Shown here piece after piece: positions 1 to 9,204 of a stretch of DNA of 64,000 nucleotides. The stretch's first letter is position 1. Every line of letters begins with the position of its first letter. The translations under genes were made by a program, and so were the position numbers. The DNA is from Neorhizobium alkalisoli (lineage in GTDB: Bacteria > Pseudomonadota > Alphaproteobacteria > Rhizobiales > Rhizobiaceae), in NCBI RefSeq assembly GCF_007829835.1, contig NZ_VIWP01000003.1, positions 434,001-498,000 on the forward strand, read 5' to 3'. Under the pieces are notes generated by a model, which saw only the letters and a program-made list of their open reading frames with translations, was not told the DNA's origin and did not search any database.

Positions 1-1652
1 TGGTCGTTGATCTGCTTGAACTTGTTGAGATCGATGCCGATGACGGCGATATTCCCCGAAGCATTCGAGACTTCCGTCTCGAGATGATCCACCAGAGCCG
101 CGCGGTTGGGAAGCTTGGTCAGGCTGTCATGCCGCGCCATGAAGGCGATCTTTTCCTCGGTCTTGATCCGCTCGGTAATGTCCTCGAACGTTGCGACCCA
201 GCCGCCCTTGGGAAGCGGGTTGAGATTGACGCGAATGGTCCGACCCGACATCGTCCTGTGAAGGATCGCGTTTTCCATCGAGTTGAGCGCCTTCTTGTAT
301 CGCTCGTAGTGCTCCTGCGCCCGCTGCAAGGCTTCGGCTTCGTCATCGATTGCGACGGAATAACCCTTGGCGATCATCTCCCAATAGCTCATGCCCGGAA
401 CGACAAACCCTTCGGGGAACTTGAAGATCTGGCTGTAGCGGCCGTTGGCGAGGATGAGCCTTTCATCACGATCGAAAAGGCAGATGCCCTGCGTCATGTT
501 TTCGAGCGCCAGATCGAGGTTCTGCGTTACGACCGCGATACGATCGCTGTCCTGCTTCTGACGCGTCACGTCGCGGGTGATCTTGGTATAACCGACGAGC
601 TGATTTTCGTCGTCGCGCACCGGCTGGATCACCACATGCGCCCAGAACCAGGTGCCGTCCTTGCGATACCTCTTGCCTTCCGCATCGAAGCGGCCGTTCT
701 CGCGCGCCGTCTGCAAGGCAAGCTGCGGCATGCCGCGCGCCTGTTCGTCGGCGGAGTAGAAGCGGGCAAAATTCTGCCCGACGATTTCCTTGGCTGTATA
801 GCCCTTGGCGCGCTCGGCGCCGGCATTCCAGTTGGTCACGACACCATCCGGATCGAGCATGTAGATAGCGTAGTCGGTAACACCACGCACCAGAAGCTGG
901 AAATTGGCTTCGCTGGCCTTGGAGGATTTCTGGGCACGACCCGTCACGGCGGAAACGGCAAGGCCCGATCCGATCAGCGACAGGGAGACCGCGACGATCG
1001 TCGCCAGCATCAGCGGCTTGGAAAGCTCGCCGGTATCGAGGCTGACGCCGGCATCCGGCACCAGCGTCACCGCGCCCATGGCGATGAAATGCATGGCCAC
1101 GATGCCGAGCGAGAGAGTTGCCGCGGCAATCGACGTCGACTTGAGCGCCCTGCCCTGCGTCAGGAGAAAGGCAAGCGGTGCGGTCAGGACGGAAGCTGCA
1201 ATCGACGCCAGCACCAGTGGCTGCGACCAGACCATCTTGCCGCCGAATTCCAGCGCCGACATGCCGGTGAAATGCATACAGGCGACGCCCGCGCCGAACA
1301 CGACACCGGCAGCGACGGCTCCCTGGCGTCCTTTCAGCAGCACGACGATCAGGCCCGCTGCAAACGTGGCAAAGAAAGCCAGCGCAAGCGAGATCAGCGT
1401 CGCAACGATATCGAAGGTAACGGTGAGGCCGGGGTCGTAAGCGAGCATCGCAACGAAATGCGTCGACCAGATGCCGAAGCCGCCGGCTGCACCCGCGATC
1501 GCGATCCAGCCGATCAGCACTCCATGGCTGGCTTCCTTGGCCCGACCGATAAAGGTGACGGTCGCCATGTTCGCCAGATAGCAGAGCACGCCCGCTAGAA
1601 GGACGAGTGCAGGATTATGTTCATAAGCGAGGCAGTTCAGTACGGCATACAT
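1..1652 (-). CDS. MHYT-PAS-PAS-GGDEF signalling protein (3' part outside window)
   Basis: Membrane-bound cyclic-di-GMP signalling protein, incomplete because its C-terminus lies before base 1. From the ATG at 1652 it has an MHYT sensor of about seven membrane helices (residues ~5-215) with the repeated motifs THFVAM, CMHFTGM and MHFIAM, then two PAS domains (~250-370 and ~375-490) and the beginning of a GGDEF domain (HDSLTKLPNR near residue 510). MHYT domains are proposed in the literature to sense diatomic gases through a bound metal. PAS plus GGDEF indicates diguanylate cyclase output; rhizobial relatives often carry an EAL domain after it, which cannot be checked here. GGGGG about 10 bases upstream supports the start. 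Confidence 0.88.
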   Translation of the reverse strand, partial: MYAVLNCLAYEHNPALVLLAGVLCYLANMATVTFIGRAKEASHGVLIGWIAIAGAAGGFGIWSTHFVAMLAYDPGLTVTFDIVATLISLALAFFATFAAGLIVVLLKGRQGAVAAGVVFGAGVACMHFTGMSALEFGGKMVWSQPLVLASIAASVLTAPLAFLLTQGRALKSTSIAAATLSLGIVAMHFIAMGAVTLVPDAGVSLDTGELSKPLMLATIVAVSLSLIGSGLAVSAVTGRAQKSSKASEANFQLLVRGVTDYAIYMLDPDGVVTNWNAGAERAKGYTAKEIVGQNFARFYSADEQARGMPQLALQTARENGRFDAEGKRYRKDGTWFWAHVVIQPVRDDENQLVGYTKITRDVTRQKQDSDRIAVVTQNLDLALENMTQGICLFDRDERLILANGRYSQIFKFPEGFVVPGMSYWEMIAKGYSVAIDDEAEALQRAQEHYERYKKALNSMENAILHRTMSGRTIRVNLNPLPKGGWVATFEDITERIKTEEKIAFMARHDSLTKLPNRAALVDHLETEVSNASGNIAVIGIDLNKFKQIND

Positions 1653-2041
1653 TAATCGGTTTCCCCCGAAACTGTTGCAGTCCTGACCGAAGCCGCTTAA
1701 CAAACCCCGTCAAATCCGGCTTTTTCGCCCCGGCATGCATTTCTCTTCGCTAACATGCTTAATGCAAAGAGAACCGGTTCCCATCTGGAGTTATGGCCGG
1801 CCATGCAGCGAACCTGCCGTTGTGCGCCGCACACCATAAGCGCATATGCCGGCCCCTGAATGCCGGCGTCGTCACGCCTGCATCACAGCTTGCATCACGG
1901 GGCGCCATATATTATAGGGACCGCGTCCGCGCAGACACCCTTGGAGGCAACGCGGATGGAGAGCGTCGGACGATGCCCTCCAGTTTGACACGGCGATTGC
2001 CGCTGTGACGAACTCTCCAAATAACCTCGAAAGGACATGCC
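1653..2041. other. Intergenic region between divergent MHYT gene and rplY
   Basis: No convincing gene is present in these 389 bases. The region must hold the promoters of both divergent neighbours. A sigma70-like candidate for rplY is listed separately. A 71-codon open frame inside it has no Shine-Dalgarno and no recognisable product, so it is not called. Confidence 0.6.
1890..1918 (+). promoter_or_regulatory. Candidate sigma70 promoter of rplY
   Basis: TTGCAT, a 17-base spacer and TATAGG lie upstream of rplY, predicting a transcript start near 1925 and a 5' leader of about 115 bases. This is motif matching only; the spacing is canonical but the -10 element is imperfect. Confidence 0.45.
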
Positions 2042-2650
2042 ATGAGCCACGAATCGTATGAGCTCAAGGCCGAGGCGCGCGAACGGGTAGGTAAGGGGTC
2101 CGCCCGTGAACTTCGCCGCAACGGTTTTATTCCTGCCGTCATCTATGGTGACAAGCAGTCCCCCATTGCAATCGCACTGAACACCAACGAAGTGACGAAG
2201 CGTATCCACGCTGGCGGTTTCATGACCACCATCGCGACGATCGACGTCAACGGCGAAAAGATCAGCGTCCTGCCGAAGGATTACCAGCTGGATCCGGTTC
2301 GCGACTTCACCATGCACGTGGATTTCCTGCGCGTTTCCGGTAACACGGAAGTCAACGTTGAAGTCCCGGTTCACTTCGTCAACGAAGACAAGGCTCCCGG
2401 CATCAAGGTTGGCGGCGTTCTCAACATCGTTCGCCACGAAGTCGAGCTGCATGTCCCGGCAAGCGACATTCCGGAATTCCTGACGGTCGACCTGACCGGC
2501 GCGAAGATCGGCGACAGCATCCACATCTCGCACGTCAAGCTGCCGAAGGGCGCTCGTCCGGTCATCACCGACCGCGACTTCACCATTGCAACGATCGTTG
2601 CACCGGCTGCCGGCGTGTCCGAAGACGAAACGACTGAAGCCAGCGAGTAA
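2042..2650 (+). CDS. rplY: 50S ribosomal protein L25 / general stress protein Ctc
   Basis: Protein of the large ribosomal subunit that binds 5S rRNA. The 202-residue product is the long Ctc-type form: an N-terminal L25 domain (residues ~5-92, beginning [20 protein letters not shown]) followed by a C-terminal beta domain (~95-190) and an acidic tail. GAAAGGA before the ATG supports the start. It stands alone between a likely promoter and a strong intrinsic terminator, so it is probably monocistronic. In rhizobia it often sits near pth and ychF, as it does here, which supports the assignment. Confidence 0.96.
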   Translation: MSHESYELKAEARERVGKGSARELRRNGFIPAVIYGDKQSPIAIALNTNEVTKRIHAGGFMTTIATIDVNGEKISVLPKDYQLDPVRDFTMHVDFLRVSGNTEVNVEVPVHFVNEDKAPGIKVGGVLNIVRHEVELHVPASDIPEFLTVDLTGAKIGDSIHISHVKLPKGARPVITDRDFTIATIVAPAAGVSEDETTEASE

Positions 2651-2672
2651 TCGCAGCTACAATCCGTTGAAT

Positions 2673-2704
2673 AAAAACCCGCCTTCTCACGAAGGCGGGT
2701 TTTT
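2673..2704 (+). terminator. Intrinsic terminator after rplY
   Basis: A perfect 14-bp stem (2673-2686 with 2691-2704) closes a TCAC tetraloop and ends in a T-run. The A-run on the 5' side could also stop minus-strand transcription. Confidence 0.93.
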
Positions 2705-2899
2705 TAATGCTCGAAATTTCAAATTTGAATAAATGTCAAAGCAAAAGCGCGTCAGATTGATAACTTTGCTGCCGCGCATGCTTTATTTGCCATTTCCATT
2801 TCAGCAAAGTTTTAATCAATCGCTGGAAGGATGCGCCCCAACTACTGAACGATAAAAAATACCTTTGACTTATGTCTAAGCAAATTTTGTGGGGAACGG

Positions 2900-5275
2900 A
2901 TGACTCATTCCGTTGAGAGTCGATTTATCGCGATCATTTCAGGCGCACTCCTGGTGGTCGTCGCCCCGCTATTCACGCTTTTCCTCGCGCTTTCGTCGCA
3001 GCAGGCCGCACGCAATCAGAGCGAACATATCGACGTCATGCTGACGACAAATTCGCAGGCGCTGGCACGGCCGCTCTGGGATCTGGATTCGGAAAGCATC
3101 CACCAGATCGTCGCCATGCTGATCGCCGACCCGATGATCCATGTCGTGCACGTGACGGACAATACCGGCAAGATCGACATTTCCGAAATCGACGTTGATC
3201 GCTCCGAGATTGCCAGCCTCACCGAAATATCACGTCAGATAACCTATAAATCCGCCAATGGCACGCGCGAAGTCGGCACGATCACCGTTGCCATTCCGAC
3301 GCTCGGCTGGTTCTCGACCCTGCACGAGATGGAGCTCGCGTTCATCTCCATCTTCATCATCGCCATTCTCACCGTGTTCGGCGCCGCCATTCTCGGCAAC
3401 CGCGTCATGGTGATCAAGCCGCTCTTGCGGCTGACGGCCGCCATCGAAGCAACCCGCCGTCTTGGCTCCCGCCACCACGTCGACTGGCGCTCCACCGACG
3501 AAATGGGTCGCCTCGCCAAAAGCTTCAACGAAATGCAGGCGCTACTCGAGCGTGAGGAACGCGAACTGAAGCGCGCCCACCAGCAGACGACGGAAATCTA
3601 CAACCTGACACCCGCCATGCTGTTCTCGCTGAACCCCGCAGACGAGATCGCCGCCGTCAGCGACTATTGGCTGCTCGCAACCGGCTATCAGCGCGCAGAC
3701 GTGGTCGGACGCCCGTTTTCGCATCTGGTCGCGCTCCAGGACCGCACCCTTTACGAAAACCGCAAGCAGAAGAAACGCTCGGCAGGCGCTGCCATCGAGA
3801 TTACCCTGCCTTTCCTGTGCAGCGACGGCAAGGTGATGGACGTGCTGATCGTGGAAACCGAACTCGGTGCCGTCGGCGGCAATGTTCCGGGCTCGCTCAG
3901 CGTCATGACAGACGTGACGGAACTGCGCCAGTCGGAAATGCGCAACCACCAGCAGGCCATCTCGGATCACCTGACCGGCCTTCTGAACCGACAGGGTTTT
4001 GAAGCTTTTCTGGAACAGAAGATCGCAGAGGCGGATGCGGTCGGCGGCGAAGTCTCCTGCCTGTTCATCGATCTCGACCGATTCAAGGCGATCAACGACA
4101 ATCTCGGCCATGCCGCCGGCGATGCCGTCCTGTGCCAGTTCGTCGAGCGCCTCCAGCCGCTGCTGCGCAGCAGTGATGCGGCATCGCGACTGGGCGGCGA
4201 CGAATTCGCGGTTCTCTTGGCCGGCGACGCCGCAGGCAAATCGGCAGCCGAACTCTGCCAGAAGATCGTCGATCTCTTCGAAGTGCCGTTCCGTGCCGAA
4301 GGCACGGGTGTGCGTCTCAGCGCCAGCATCGGCCTTGCCATCTATCCGATCCACGCCACATCCGGCGCGGACCTTCTGCAGAAATCAGACCTTGCCATGT
4401 ATGCGCGCAAGCGGGACGGCAAGAACGGCGCGCAGGTCTACGATTCCTCCATCCTCGACAAAACGCGTGAACGCGCCGAGATCGAAAGCGATGTCGAGGT
4501 CGGCATTGCCGCCAACTGGTTCGAGGCGCATTTCCAGCCGATCGTCGATATCGTCACCGGCGTACCCGCCGGCTTCGAAGCGCTGATGCGCCTGCGCCAT
4601 CCGCGAAAAGGCCTGCTCTCCCCCGCAGGCATCATCGCCGTCGCAGAAGAGAACGGCACGATCGGCCAGATCGGCAACCTCATTCTCGAAGACGCGCTCG
4701 CCAATCTCGCACGCGTGTCGCGCCTCTCCGGCATGGCCGACAGCTATGTCGCGGTCAATTTCTCGCCCCTGCAGTTCGATGCAGGCCTGCCCAGCCGGCT
4801 TGCAGCCCTTCTCAGCCGCTACGCGATCCGCCCGTCGCGACTGGTCGTTGAAATCACCGAAGCCGTGCTGATGCACGACAACCCGGAGATCCGCACTATC
4901 CTCAACGAGATCCAGGGCTTTGGCTGCCGCATCGCGCTCGACGATTTCGGAACCGGCTATTCGTCGCTGAGCTACATGAGCCGTTTCCCCGTCGACATCG
5001 TCAAGATCGACCAGTCCTTCATCCGCTCGCTCGACCAGCAGGGCGAAATCGGCCGCAAGAACAAGATGCTGATCGAAGGCATCACGGCGATCTCACGGAA
5101 GATGAACTGCAAGATCGTCGCCGAAGGCGTCGAGACCAGTCAGCAGAGATCGACACTGATCGACATGGGTGTAGATTACGCGCAGGGTTATTACTTCTCC
5201 AAGCCGCGCGAGATCAATGATCTCCTGTCGGGATTGCGCGCAGAACAAGTTCCCGTCGCATCGATGGCAGGATAA
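2900..5275 (+). CDS. HAMP-PAS-GGDEF-EAL cyclic-di-GMP turnover protein
   Basis: Inner-membrane protein of 791 residues predicted to make or break cyclic-di-GMP. A first membrane helix (~10-30) and a second (~142-165) enclose a periplasmic sensor segment; a HAMP-like linker (~165-220) and a PAS domain (~225-350) follow. The cyclase domain has an intact RLGGDEF active-site motif near residue 430. The EAL domain keeps EALMR (~557), DDFGTGYSSL and KIDQSF, so metal-binding residues of a phosphodiesterase look present. Which activity dominates cannot be told from sequence. GGGGAACGG precedes the ATG. The solute-binding gene starts 65 bases downstream on the same strand. Confidence 0.93.
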   Translation: MTHSVESRFIAIISGALLVVVAPLFTLFLALSSQQAARNQSEHIDVMLTTNSQALARPLWDLDSESIHQIVAMLIADPMIHVVHVTDNTGKIDISEIDVDRSEIASLTEISRQITYKSANGTREVGTITVAIPTLGWFSTLHEMELAFISIFIIAILTVFGAAILGNRVMVIKPLLRLTAAIEATRRLGSRHHVDWRSTDEMGRLAKSFNEMQALLEREERELKRAHQQTTEIYNLTPAMLFSLNPADEIAAVSDYWLLATGYQRADVVGRPFSHLVALQDRTLYENRKQKKRSAGAAIEITLPFLCSDGKVMDVLIVETELGAVGGNVPGSLSVMTDVTELRQSEMRNHQQAISDHLTGLLNRQGFEAFLEQKIAEADAVGGEVSCLFIDLDRFKAINDNLGHAAGDAVLCQFVERLQPLLRSSDAASRLGGDEFAVLLAGDAAGKSAAELCQKIVDLFEVPFRAEGTGVRLSASIGLAIYPIHATSGADLLQKSDLAMYARKRDGKNGAQVYDSSILDKTRERAEIESDVEVGIAANWFEAHFQPIVDIVTGVPAGFEALMRLRHPRKGLLSPAGIIAVAEENGTIGQIGNLILEDALANLARVSRLSGMADSYVAVNFSPLQFDAGLPSRLAALLSRYAIRPSRLVVEITEAVLMHDNPEIRTILNEIQGFGCRIALDDFGTGYSSLSYMSRFPVDIVKIDQSFIRSLDQQGEIGRKNKMLIEGITAISRKMNCKIVAEGVETSQQRSTLIDMGVDYAQGYYFSKPREINDLLSGLRAEQVPVASMAG

Positions 5276-5340
5276 ACCAACAGAAGATTTGCAACATCCA
5301 CGGATTTGAGACACGATTACATTCCACCCGGAGTCGACAG

Positions 5341-6066
5341 ATGAAGGCAGTAGCACTGGCCCTGACCATATTCTGCCTAGCAGGCGCACTGCGGGCTGAG
5401 GAAATGGTGGAGCTCAAGACCGAGTCCTATCCTCCCTTCAGTTACCGCGATGCCGACGGGACCTATAAGGGCACGGCTATCGAGCAGGTGGAAACGATCA
5501 TGCGGGATGCCCGCCTGCCCTACAGCCTGGAAATGCTGCCCTGGGCGCGCGCAATCGCTCTTGCCGAGACCAAAGCCAACAATTGCGTCTTTACGACCGC
5601 GATGACGCCTGATCGCGAAAACCGCTTCAAGTGGGTTATACCTCTTTCGACAAGCCCCAACATTCTCGTGCGCCACATCGATTCCGATGTCAGGGCGGCG
5701 ACGATCGATGACGCCAAGCGATATATGGTCGGTACCCATCGCGGCGATTACACGGAAGGGCTTCTGACCAACTGGGGCTTTCAGAAGATCGATATCAGCG
5801 CCGATTTCGATACCAGCCTGCGCAAGCTCCTCGACCGACGGATCGACATGATGCCGATGTCGGAAAATGTCTATGACCGGCTGAAGCGCAATGGAACGCC
5901 GGTCGAGAAGGTGATGCAATTTGCCCTGCAGCAATTCGGCATCGCCTGCCAGAAGGATATGGCCGACGAAACCATCGCCCGCATGCAGAACAGTCTGGAC
6001 GCGATGAAGCGCGACGGTCGGATGGCGGAGATCTATCGCCGCTATGGCCTGAACCCGCCGAAATGA
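5341..6066 (+). CDS. Periplasmic solute-binding protein, SBP_bac_3 type
   Basis: Predicted secreted binding protein of 241 residues. A short signal peptide (cut probably after LAGALRA, residue ~19) precedes a two-lobe fold starting with the typical ELKTESYPPFSYRDADG segment (ligand-pocket loop) and ending with MAEIYRRYGL. No ABC permease or ATPase gene adjoins, so it may serve an orphan or distant transporter or act as a sensory binding protein; the upstream GGDEF-EAL gene could be a partner, but this is inference. GGAG seven bases before the ATG fixes the start. The ligand is unknown; the family usually binds polar amino acids. Confidence 0.83.
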   Translation: MKAVALALTIFCLAGALRAEEMVELKTESYPPFSYRDADGTYKGTAIEQVETIMRDARLPYSLEMLPWARAIALAETKANNCVFTTAMTPDRENRFKWVIPLSTSPNILVRHIDSDVRAATIDDAKRYMVGTHRGDYTEGLLTNWGFQKIDISADFDTSLRKLLDRRIDMMPMSENVYDRLKRNGTPVEKVMQFALQQFGIACQKDMADETIARMQNSLDAMKRDGRMAEIYRRYGLNPPK

Positions 6067-6144
6067 TCCGCACGGAGACACAAACGGGTTGACTTCATTC
6101 CTGTTTCGATGTGGTGAGAAACCATCGAAACACGGAAATGGCGC

Positions 6145-6888
6145 ATGTTGATCCTCGCAGGTCTCGGCAATCCCGGCAGCCAATATGCCGGCAACCGGCA
6201 CAATATCGGCTTCATGGCGCTCGACGCGATCCAGCGTCGCCCCGAATTTTCGCCCTGGTCGAAGAAATTCAAGGCAGAGATTTCCGAGGGCGAGATCGGC
6301 GGCGAGAAGGTGTTACTGGTCAAGCCGCAGACCTACATGAACCTGTCAGGCGAATCCGTCGGCGAGGCCATGCGCTTCTACAAGCTCGGCCCCGAAAACA
6401 TCGTCGCCATCTATGACGAACTCGACCTGCCGCCCGGCAAGTCCCGCATCAAGACCGGCGGCGGCCATGGCGGCCATAACGGCGTCAAATCGCTCGATGC
6501 CCATTGCGGCAAGGAATACCGCCGCCTGCGCCTCGGCATCGGCCACCCCGGCTCCAAGGAACAGGTGCACAACCATGTGCTCGGCGATTTCGCCAAGTCC
6601 GACCGGGTCTGGCTGGAGCCGCTGCTGGACACGCTTGCCGACAATGCAGCCATGCTGGTCAAGGGCGAGGATTCGCAACTGATGAACAAGCTTGCCCTTG
6701 CCGTCGGTGCCAAGCCGGACGAGGAAAAGCCGAAGCCGGCCGCGAAAAAGCCCGAGGGGCAGCCTTCGCCCAAGCCCGCCGGCAAATCCCACGTTCATCA
6801 GGCCCGCGGCGGCGGCAAGCCGAACATTCCGACGACGGGCCCGATGGCCGACATGCTGAAAAAGATGTTCGGCAACAAGGGCGACTGA
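6145..6888 (+). CDS. pth: Peptidyl-tRNA hydrolase with Lys/Pro/Ala-rich tail
   Basis: Cytoplasmic enzyme that releases tRNA from prematurely ended peptidyl-t[20 protein letters not shown] near the N-terminus contains the catalytic histidine, and [28 protein letters not shown] and RLGIGHPG are all intact. The catalytic core spans about residues 1-190. It is followed by roughly 55 residues rich in Lys, Pro, Ala and Gly, giving 247 residues against about 190-195 in E. coli; such tails are seen in alphaproteobacterial Pth. CGGAAATGG precedes the ATG. It lies upstream of prmB on the same strand. Confidence 0.96.
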   Translation: MLILAGLGNPGSQYAGNRHNIGFMALDAIQRRPEFSPWSKKFKAEISEGEIGGEKVLLVKPQTYMNLSGESVGEAMRFYKLGPENIVAIYDELDLPPGKSRIKTGGGHGGHNGVKSLDAHCGKEYRRLRLGIGHPGSKEQVHNHVLGDFAKSDRVWLEPLLDTLADNAAMLVKGEDSQLMNKLALAVGAKPDEEKPKPAAKKPEGQPSPKPAGKSHVHQARGGGKPNIPTTGPMADMLKKMFGNKGD

Positions 6889-6897
6889 GGGTGACCG

Positions 6898-6922
6898 GAA
6901 CGCACCCGGTTTTGGTGCGTTC
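6898..6922 (+). terminator. Hairpin after pth
   Basis: GAACGCACC (6898-6906) pairs perfectly with 6914-6922 around a 7-base loop. It sits ten bases after the pth stop codon but lacks a T-run, so it may be a weak terminator or an mRNA 3'-end stabiliser before prmB. Confidence 0.5.
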
Positions 6923-7005
6923 AGCCGAACGATGCGGTAGCAGATTGCGGTGGAACAGACGCCGTCAAGCAGTTATGGAAATGCCAAACCGGATGAGGCC
7001 TTCCT

Positions 7006-7938
7006 TTGAGCACAAATAATATTACCGACGAACTCGTCACCCTTCGCGACTACTGGCGTTATGCCATTTCACGTTTCAACGCTGCCGGCCTGACATTCGG
7101 CCACGGCACGACGCGGGCCATCGACGATGCCGCCTTCCTTGTGCTGGACTCGCTCGATCTGCCGATCGACACGCTCGATCCCTTCCTTGATGCCCGCCTG
7201 ACTGCTGCAGAGCGCAAGCTGCTGGCGGAGCGGATCGAGGCGCGTGTGACGACCCGCAAGCCCTCCGCCTATCTCACGGGCCGCTCCTATATCCAGGGCG
7301 TCCGCTTCAAGGTCGACGAGCGCGTTATCGTGCCCCGTTCGCATATCGGCGAGATCCTGTTTTCCGAATATATCGGCGACGACGAGCCGTCCTATCTTCC
7401 CGACGCTGAATCGGTCGAAAGCGTCATCGATATCTGCACCGGTTCGGGCTGCCTTGCCATTCTGGCCGGAAAGTTCTTTCCGATGGCCGAGATCGACGCT
7501 GTCGATCTCTCGGCCGACGCCTTGGAAGTGGCCAAGATCAACGTCGCCGATCACGAGATGGAAGACCGGCTGCAGCTGCATGAAGGCGATCTCTTCGCGC
7601 CGATCGGCAACCGCAAATACGATCTGATCATCACCAACCCGCCTTATGTCGATCATGAGGAAATGGCGATGTTCCCGGATGAATACCGGGCCGAGCCGGA
7701 AATGGCCTTCGACGGCGGCGTCGACGGTCTCGACATCGTTCGCCAGCTTCTCACCGAAGCGCCAAAACATCTCAATCCGGGCGGCGGCATGCTCTGCGAA
7801 ATCGGCAGCGGCCGCGAAATCCTCGAAGAGGAATTCCCCGATCTCGAATTCCTTTGGATCGAGACGGCAGAGTCGGAAGACAGTGTTTTCTGGATCAGCG
7901 CCGAATCTCTTGGCGTGAAGGCGCCCAAGAAGAAGTAA
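7006..7938 (+). CDS. prmB: Ribosomal protein uL3 glutamine N5-methyltransferase
   Basis: SAM-dependent methyltransferase of the HemK/PrmB family, predicted to methylate a Gln side chain of ribosomal protein L3. The 310-residue product has an N-terminal helical domain (~1-90), a Rossmann-type domain with DICTGSGCLAIL (SAM loop, ~145) and the substrate-Gln motif NPPY (~210). Initiation is at TTG 7006; no ATG in frame fits, and GGATGAGG lies just upstream. PrmC is the closest alternative, but the N-terminus (LRDYWRYAISRF) and lack of a neighbouring prfA favour PrmB. Proximity to pth and ychF makes a translation-associated block. Confidence 0.92.
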   Translation: MSTNNITDELVTLRDYWRYAISRFNAAGLTFGHGTTRAIDDAAFLVLDSLDLPIDTLDPFLDARLTAAERKLLAERIEARVTTRKPSAYLTGRSYIQGVRFKVDERVIVPRSHIGEILFSEYIGDDEPSYLPDAESVESVIDICTGSGCLAILAGKFFPMAEIDAVDLSADALEVAKINVADHEMEDRLQLHEGDLFAPIGNRKYDLIITNPPYVDHEEMAMFPDEYRAEPEMAFDGGVDGLDIVRQLLTEAPKHLNPGGGMLCEIGSGREILEEEFPDLEFLWIETAESEDSVFWISAESLGVKAPKKK

Positions 7939-7948
7939 GAACTCGGCC

Positions 7949-7970
7949 GAGCCGGCCTAACAGCCGGCTC
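7949..7970. terminator. Hairpin between convergent prmB and clpS
   Basis: GAGCCGGC and its complement form an 8-bp stem around CTAACA, ending seven bases before the clpS stop codon. It may act for both convergent genes, though neither side has a strong T-run. Confidence 0.5.
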
Positions 7971-7976
7971 GCCTCC

Positions 7977-8285
7977 TTATTCTTCCGGCTCCGTCGTGAA
8001 CATCAGCGGAAAACCGGCCTCCTTGGCAAGGTCGATCGCCTCCTTGGCCTTGGTCTCGGCAATATCCTTCGTACAGACGACAACGACGGCAACGCCCATC
8101 CGGTGCGCCGTCATCATCACGCGATGCCCTGTCTCTTCGCTCATCCGGAACACGGCTTTCAGCACCATCGTCACGAATTCGCGCGGCGTATAATCGTCAT
8201 TGACCAGCATGACCTTGTAGAGCTTCGGTCGCTCCAGCTTCGGTTTGGTCACGGTTTTCGGTTTGAGGGTCGTGTTTTCGGCCAT
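7977..8285 (-). CDS. clpS: ATP-dependent Clp protease adaptor ClpS
   Basis: Adaptor that delivers N-degron substrates to ClpA for degradation by ClpP. Translated from the ATG at 8285 it has 102 residues, with a Lys-rich flexible N-terminus and the ClpS core: YKVMLVNDDYTPREFV, MMTAHRMGVAVV and CTKDIAETKA. The DDYT motif and hydrophobic pocket region are intact. CAGGAG lies six bases before 8285; the ATG at 8291 directly abuts that Shine-Dalgarno, so 8285 is preferred over longer frames reaching 8363. Rhizobia commonly have two ClpS copies, and whether this is ClpS1 or ClpS2 was not determined. A VapBC-like module lies upstream on the same strand. Confidence 0.93.
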   Translation of the reverse strand: MAENTTLKPKTVTKPKLERPKLYKVMLVNDDYTPREFVTMVLKAVFRMSEETGHRVMMTAHRMGVAVVVVCTKDIAETKAKEAIDLAKEAGFPLMFTTEPEE

Positions 8286-8402
8286 CGGCATCTCCTGATG
8301 ACGTTCGCCAGTCTGAAATAGCGATATGGATATAAATTCCATATCGCACTGCGATTGAGACAATTCAAGGAAGGGCGCTGAACTTCGGCTCGAGATTTCC
8401 GC

Positions 8403-8803
8403 TTAGTCGCTTGCCAGCAACACGGCCTTCCTGCCTTGTTTCTCGACGATCGATGCAGCACGTCTATCAAATGTGGCGAAGGCCTCGCCGCCCTGCCTGC
8501 GTCCCTCGAATTCGATGACGCCGTCGGCGAAATCACCACCCGCCCTCAGAAATGACAGCCCGCTCGCAACTGCTGCATTGTCCAGATAGACGCTGTCCGT
8601 TTCGCTCAGATAGACGATGGCCGTCTCAAGCTCCGACTTGGTGAACTTGTAAAGGCGCGCCAAAACCCAGGCGAGTTCGCAAACCGTCTGGTTGGTAACA
8701 ACAATATCGTGGGACTTGAGAAATTCCTCGGCGATCGGCGTCTCGACCGGATGATCGTGCTGAACATCCTAACAAGCACATTGGTATCGACGACCGCCCT
8801 CAA
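8403..8803 (-). pseudogene. VapC-like PIN-domain toxin, frameshifted
   Basis: Remnant of a PIN-domain ribonuclease toxin. The first frame starts at TTG 8803 (RAVVDTNVLVRM, holding the first catalytic Asp) and then turns to nonsense. The next frame continues the family pattern (HDHPVETPIAEEFL, VCELAWVLARLYKF, FADGVIEFEG-like region, ATFDRRAA) to a TAA at 8403-8405. Joining both with one extra base near 8764/8765 gives about 133 residues, the normal family length, and keeps all acidic positions. The TTG overlaps the antitoxin TGA, implying translational coupling. The lesion could be a true deletion, a sequencing error or phase variation; it looks recent because the rest is unspoiled. Confidence 0.85.
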
Positions 8804-9057
8804 GACTTGATCTCGCCGGCATAACCGGCCTCGATGGCCTCATTGATCTCCTCGATCGAGTGCGATCGAGCGTCCCTGTTACTGAACATGCCGAAAAGGC
8901 TTTCTATCTTGCGCGTCCGGCCGGCAGCCCGGATATTGCCCTGGCCTTCCGGAAGAAGGTCGATTTCGACCTCATCACCCGGCTCTACGCCAAAATGTTC
9001 GAGAACTTCCTTCTTCAGCGTCACCTGCCCCTTGGCAGTCACCTTAAGCCTGACCAT
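8800..9057 (-). CDS. AbrB/MazE-type antitoxin of the VapBC-like module
   Basis: Small DNA-binding antitoxin of 85 residues. The N-terminus (VRLKVTAKGQVTLKKEVLEH) is a SpoVT-AbrB swapped-hairpin domain; the C-terminal part (~50-85) would bind the toxin. GGAG seven bases before the ATG at 9057 sets the start. Its TGA at 8800-8802 overlaps the TTG start of the PIN gene. A perfect 8-bp inverted repeat 23 bases upstream is a likely operator for autorepression. The gene is intact although its toxin partner is frameshifted. Confidence 0.88.
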   Translation of the reverse strand: MVRLKVTAKGQVTLKKEVLEHFGVEPGDEVEIDLLPEGQGNIRAAGRTRKIESLFGMFSNRDARSHSIEEINEAIEAGYAGEIKS

Positions 9058-9079
9058 CGCAGATCTCCTTTCCCTTAAA

Positions 9080-9099
9080 GTAAGGCAAAAATGCCTTAC
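9080..9099. promoter_or_regulatory. Inverted repeat, likely operator of the VapBC-like module
   Basis: GTAAGGCA and TGCCTTAC flank an AAAA spacer upstream of the AbrB-type antitoxin gene. AbrB-fold antitoxins typically bind such palindromes to repress their own operon; the link here is inferred from position and symmetry. Confidence 0.6.
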
Positions 9100-9204
9100 C
9101 TACAAGCAATGGGAACGACGGGATCGGAACCCAAGCCTTGACCGCCCGACCACTTTCCCCCATAGCCAGACCAACGAAAATTCAAAGATACAGGGTCCGG
9201 ACCC

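Noticed and set aside
1793..2008. 71-codon frame upstream of rplY
   Set aside because: No Shine-Dalgarno and it overlaps the probable rplY promoter.
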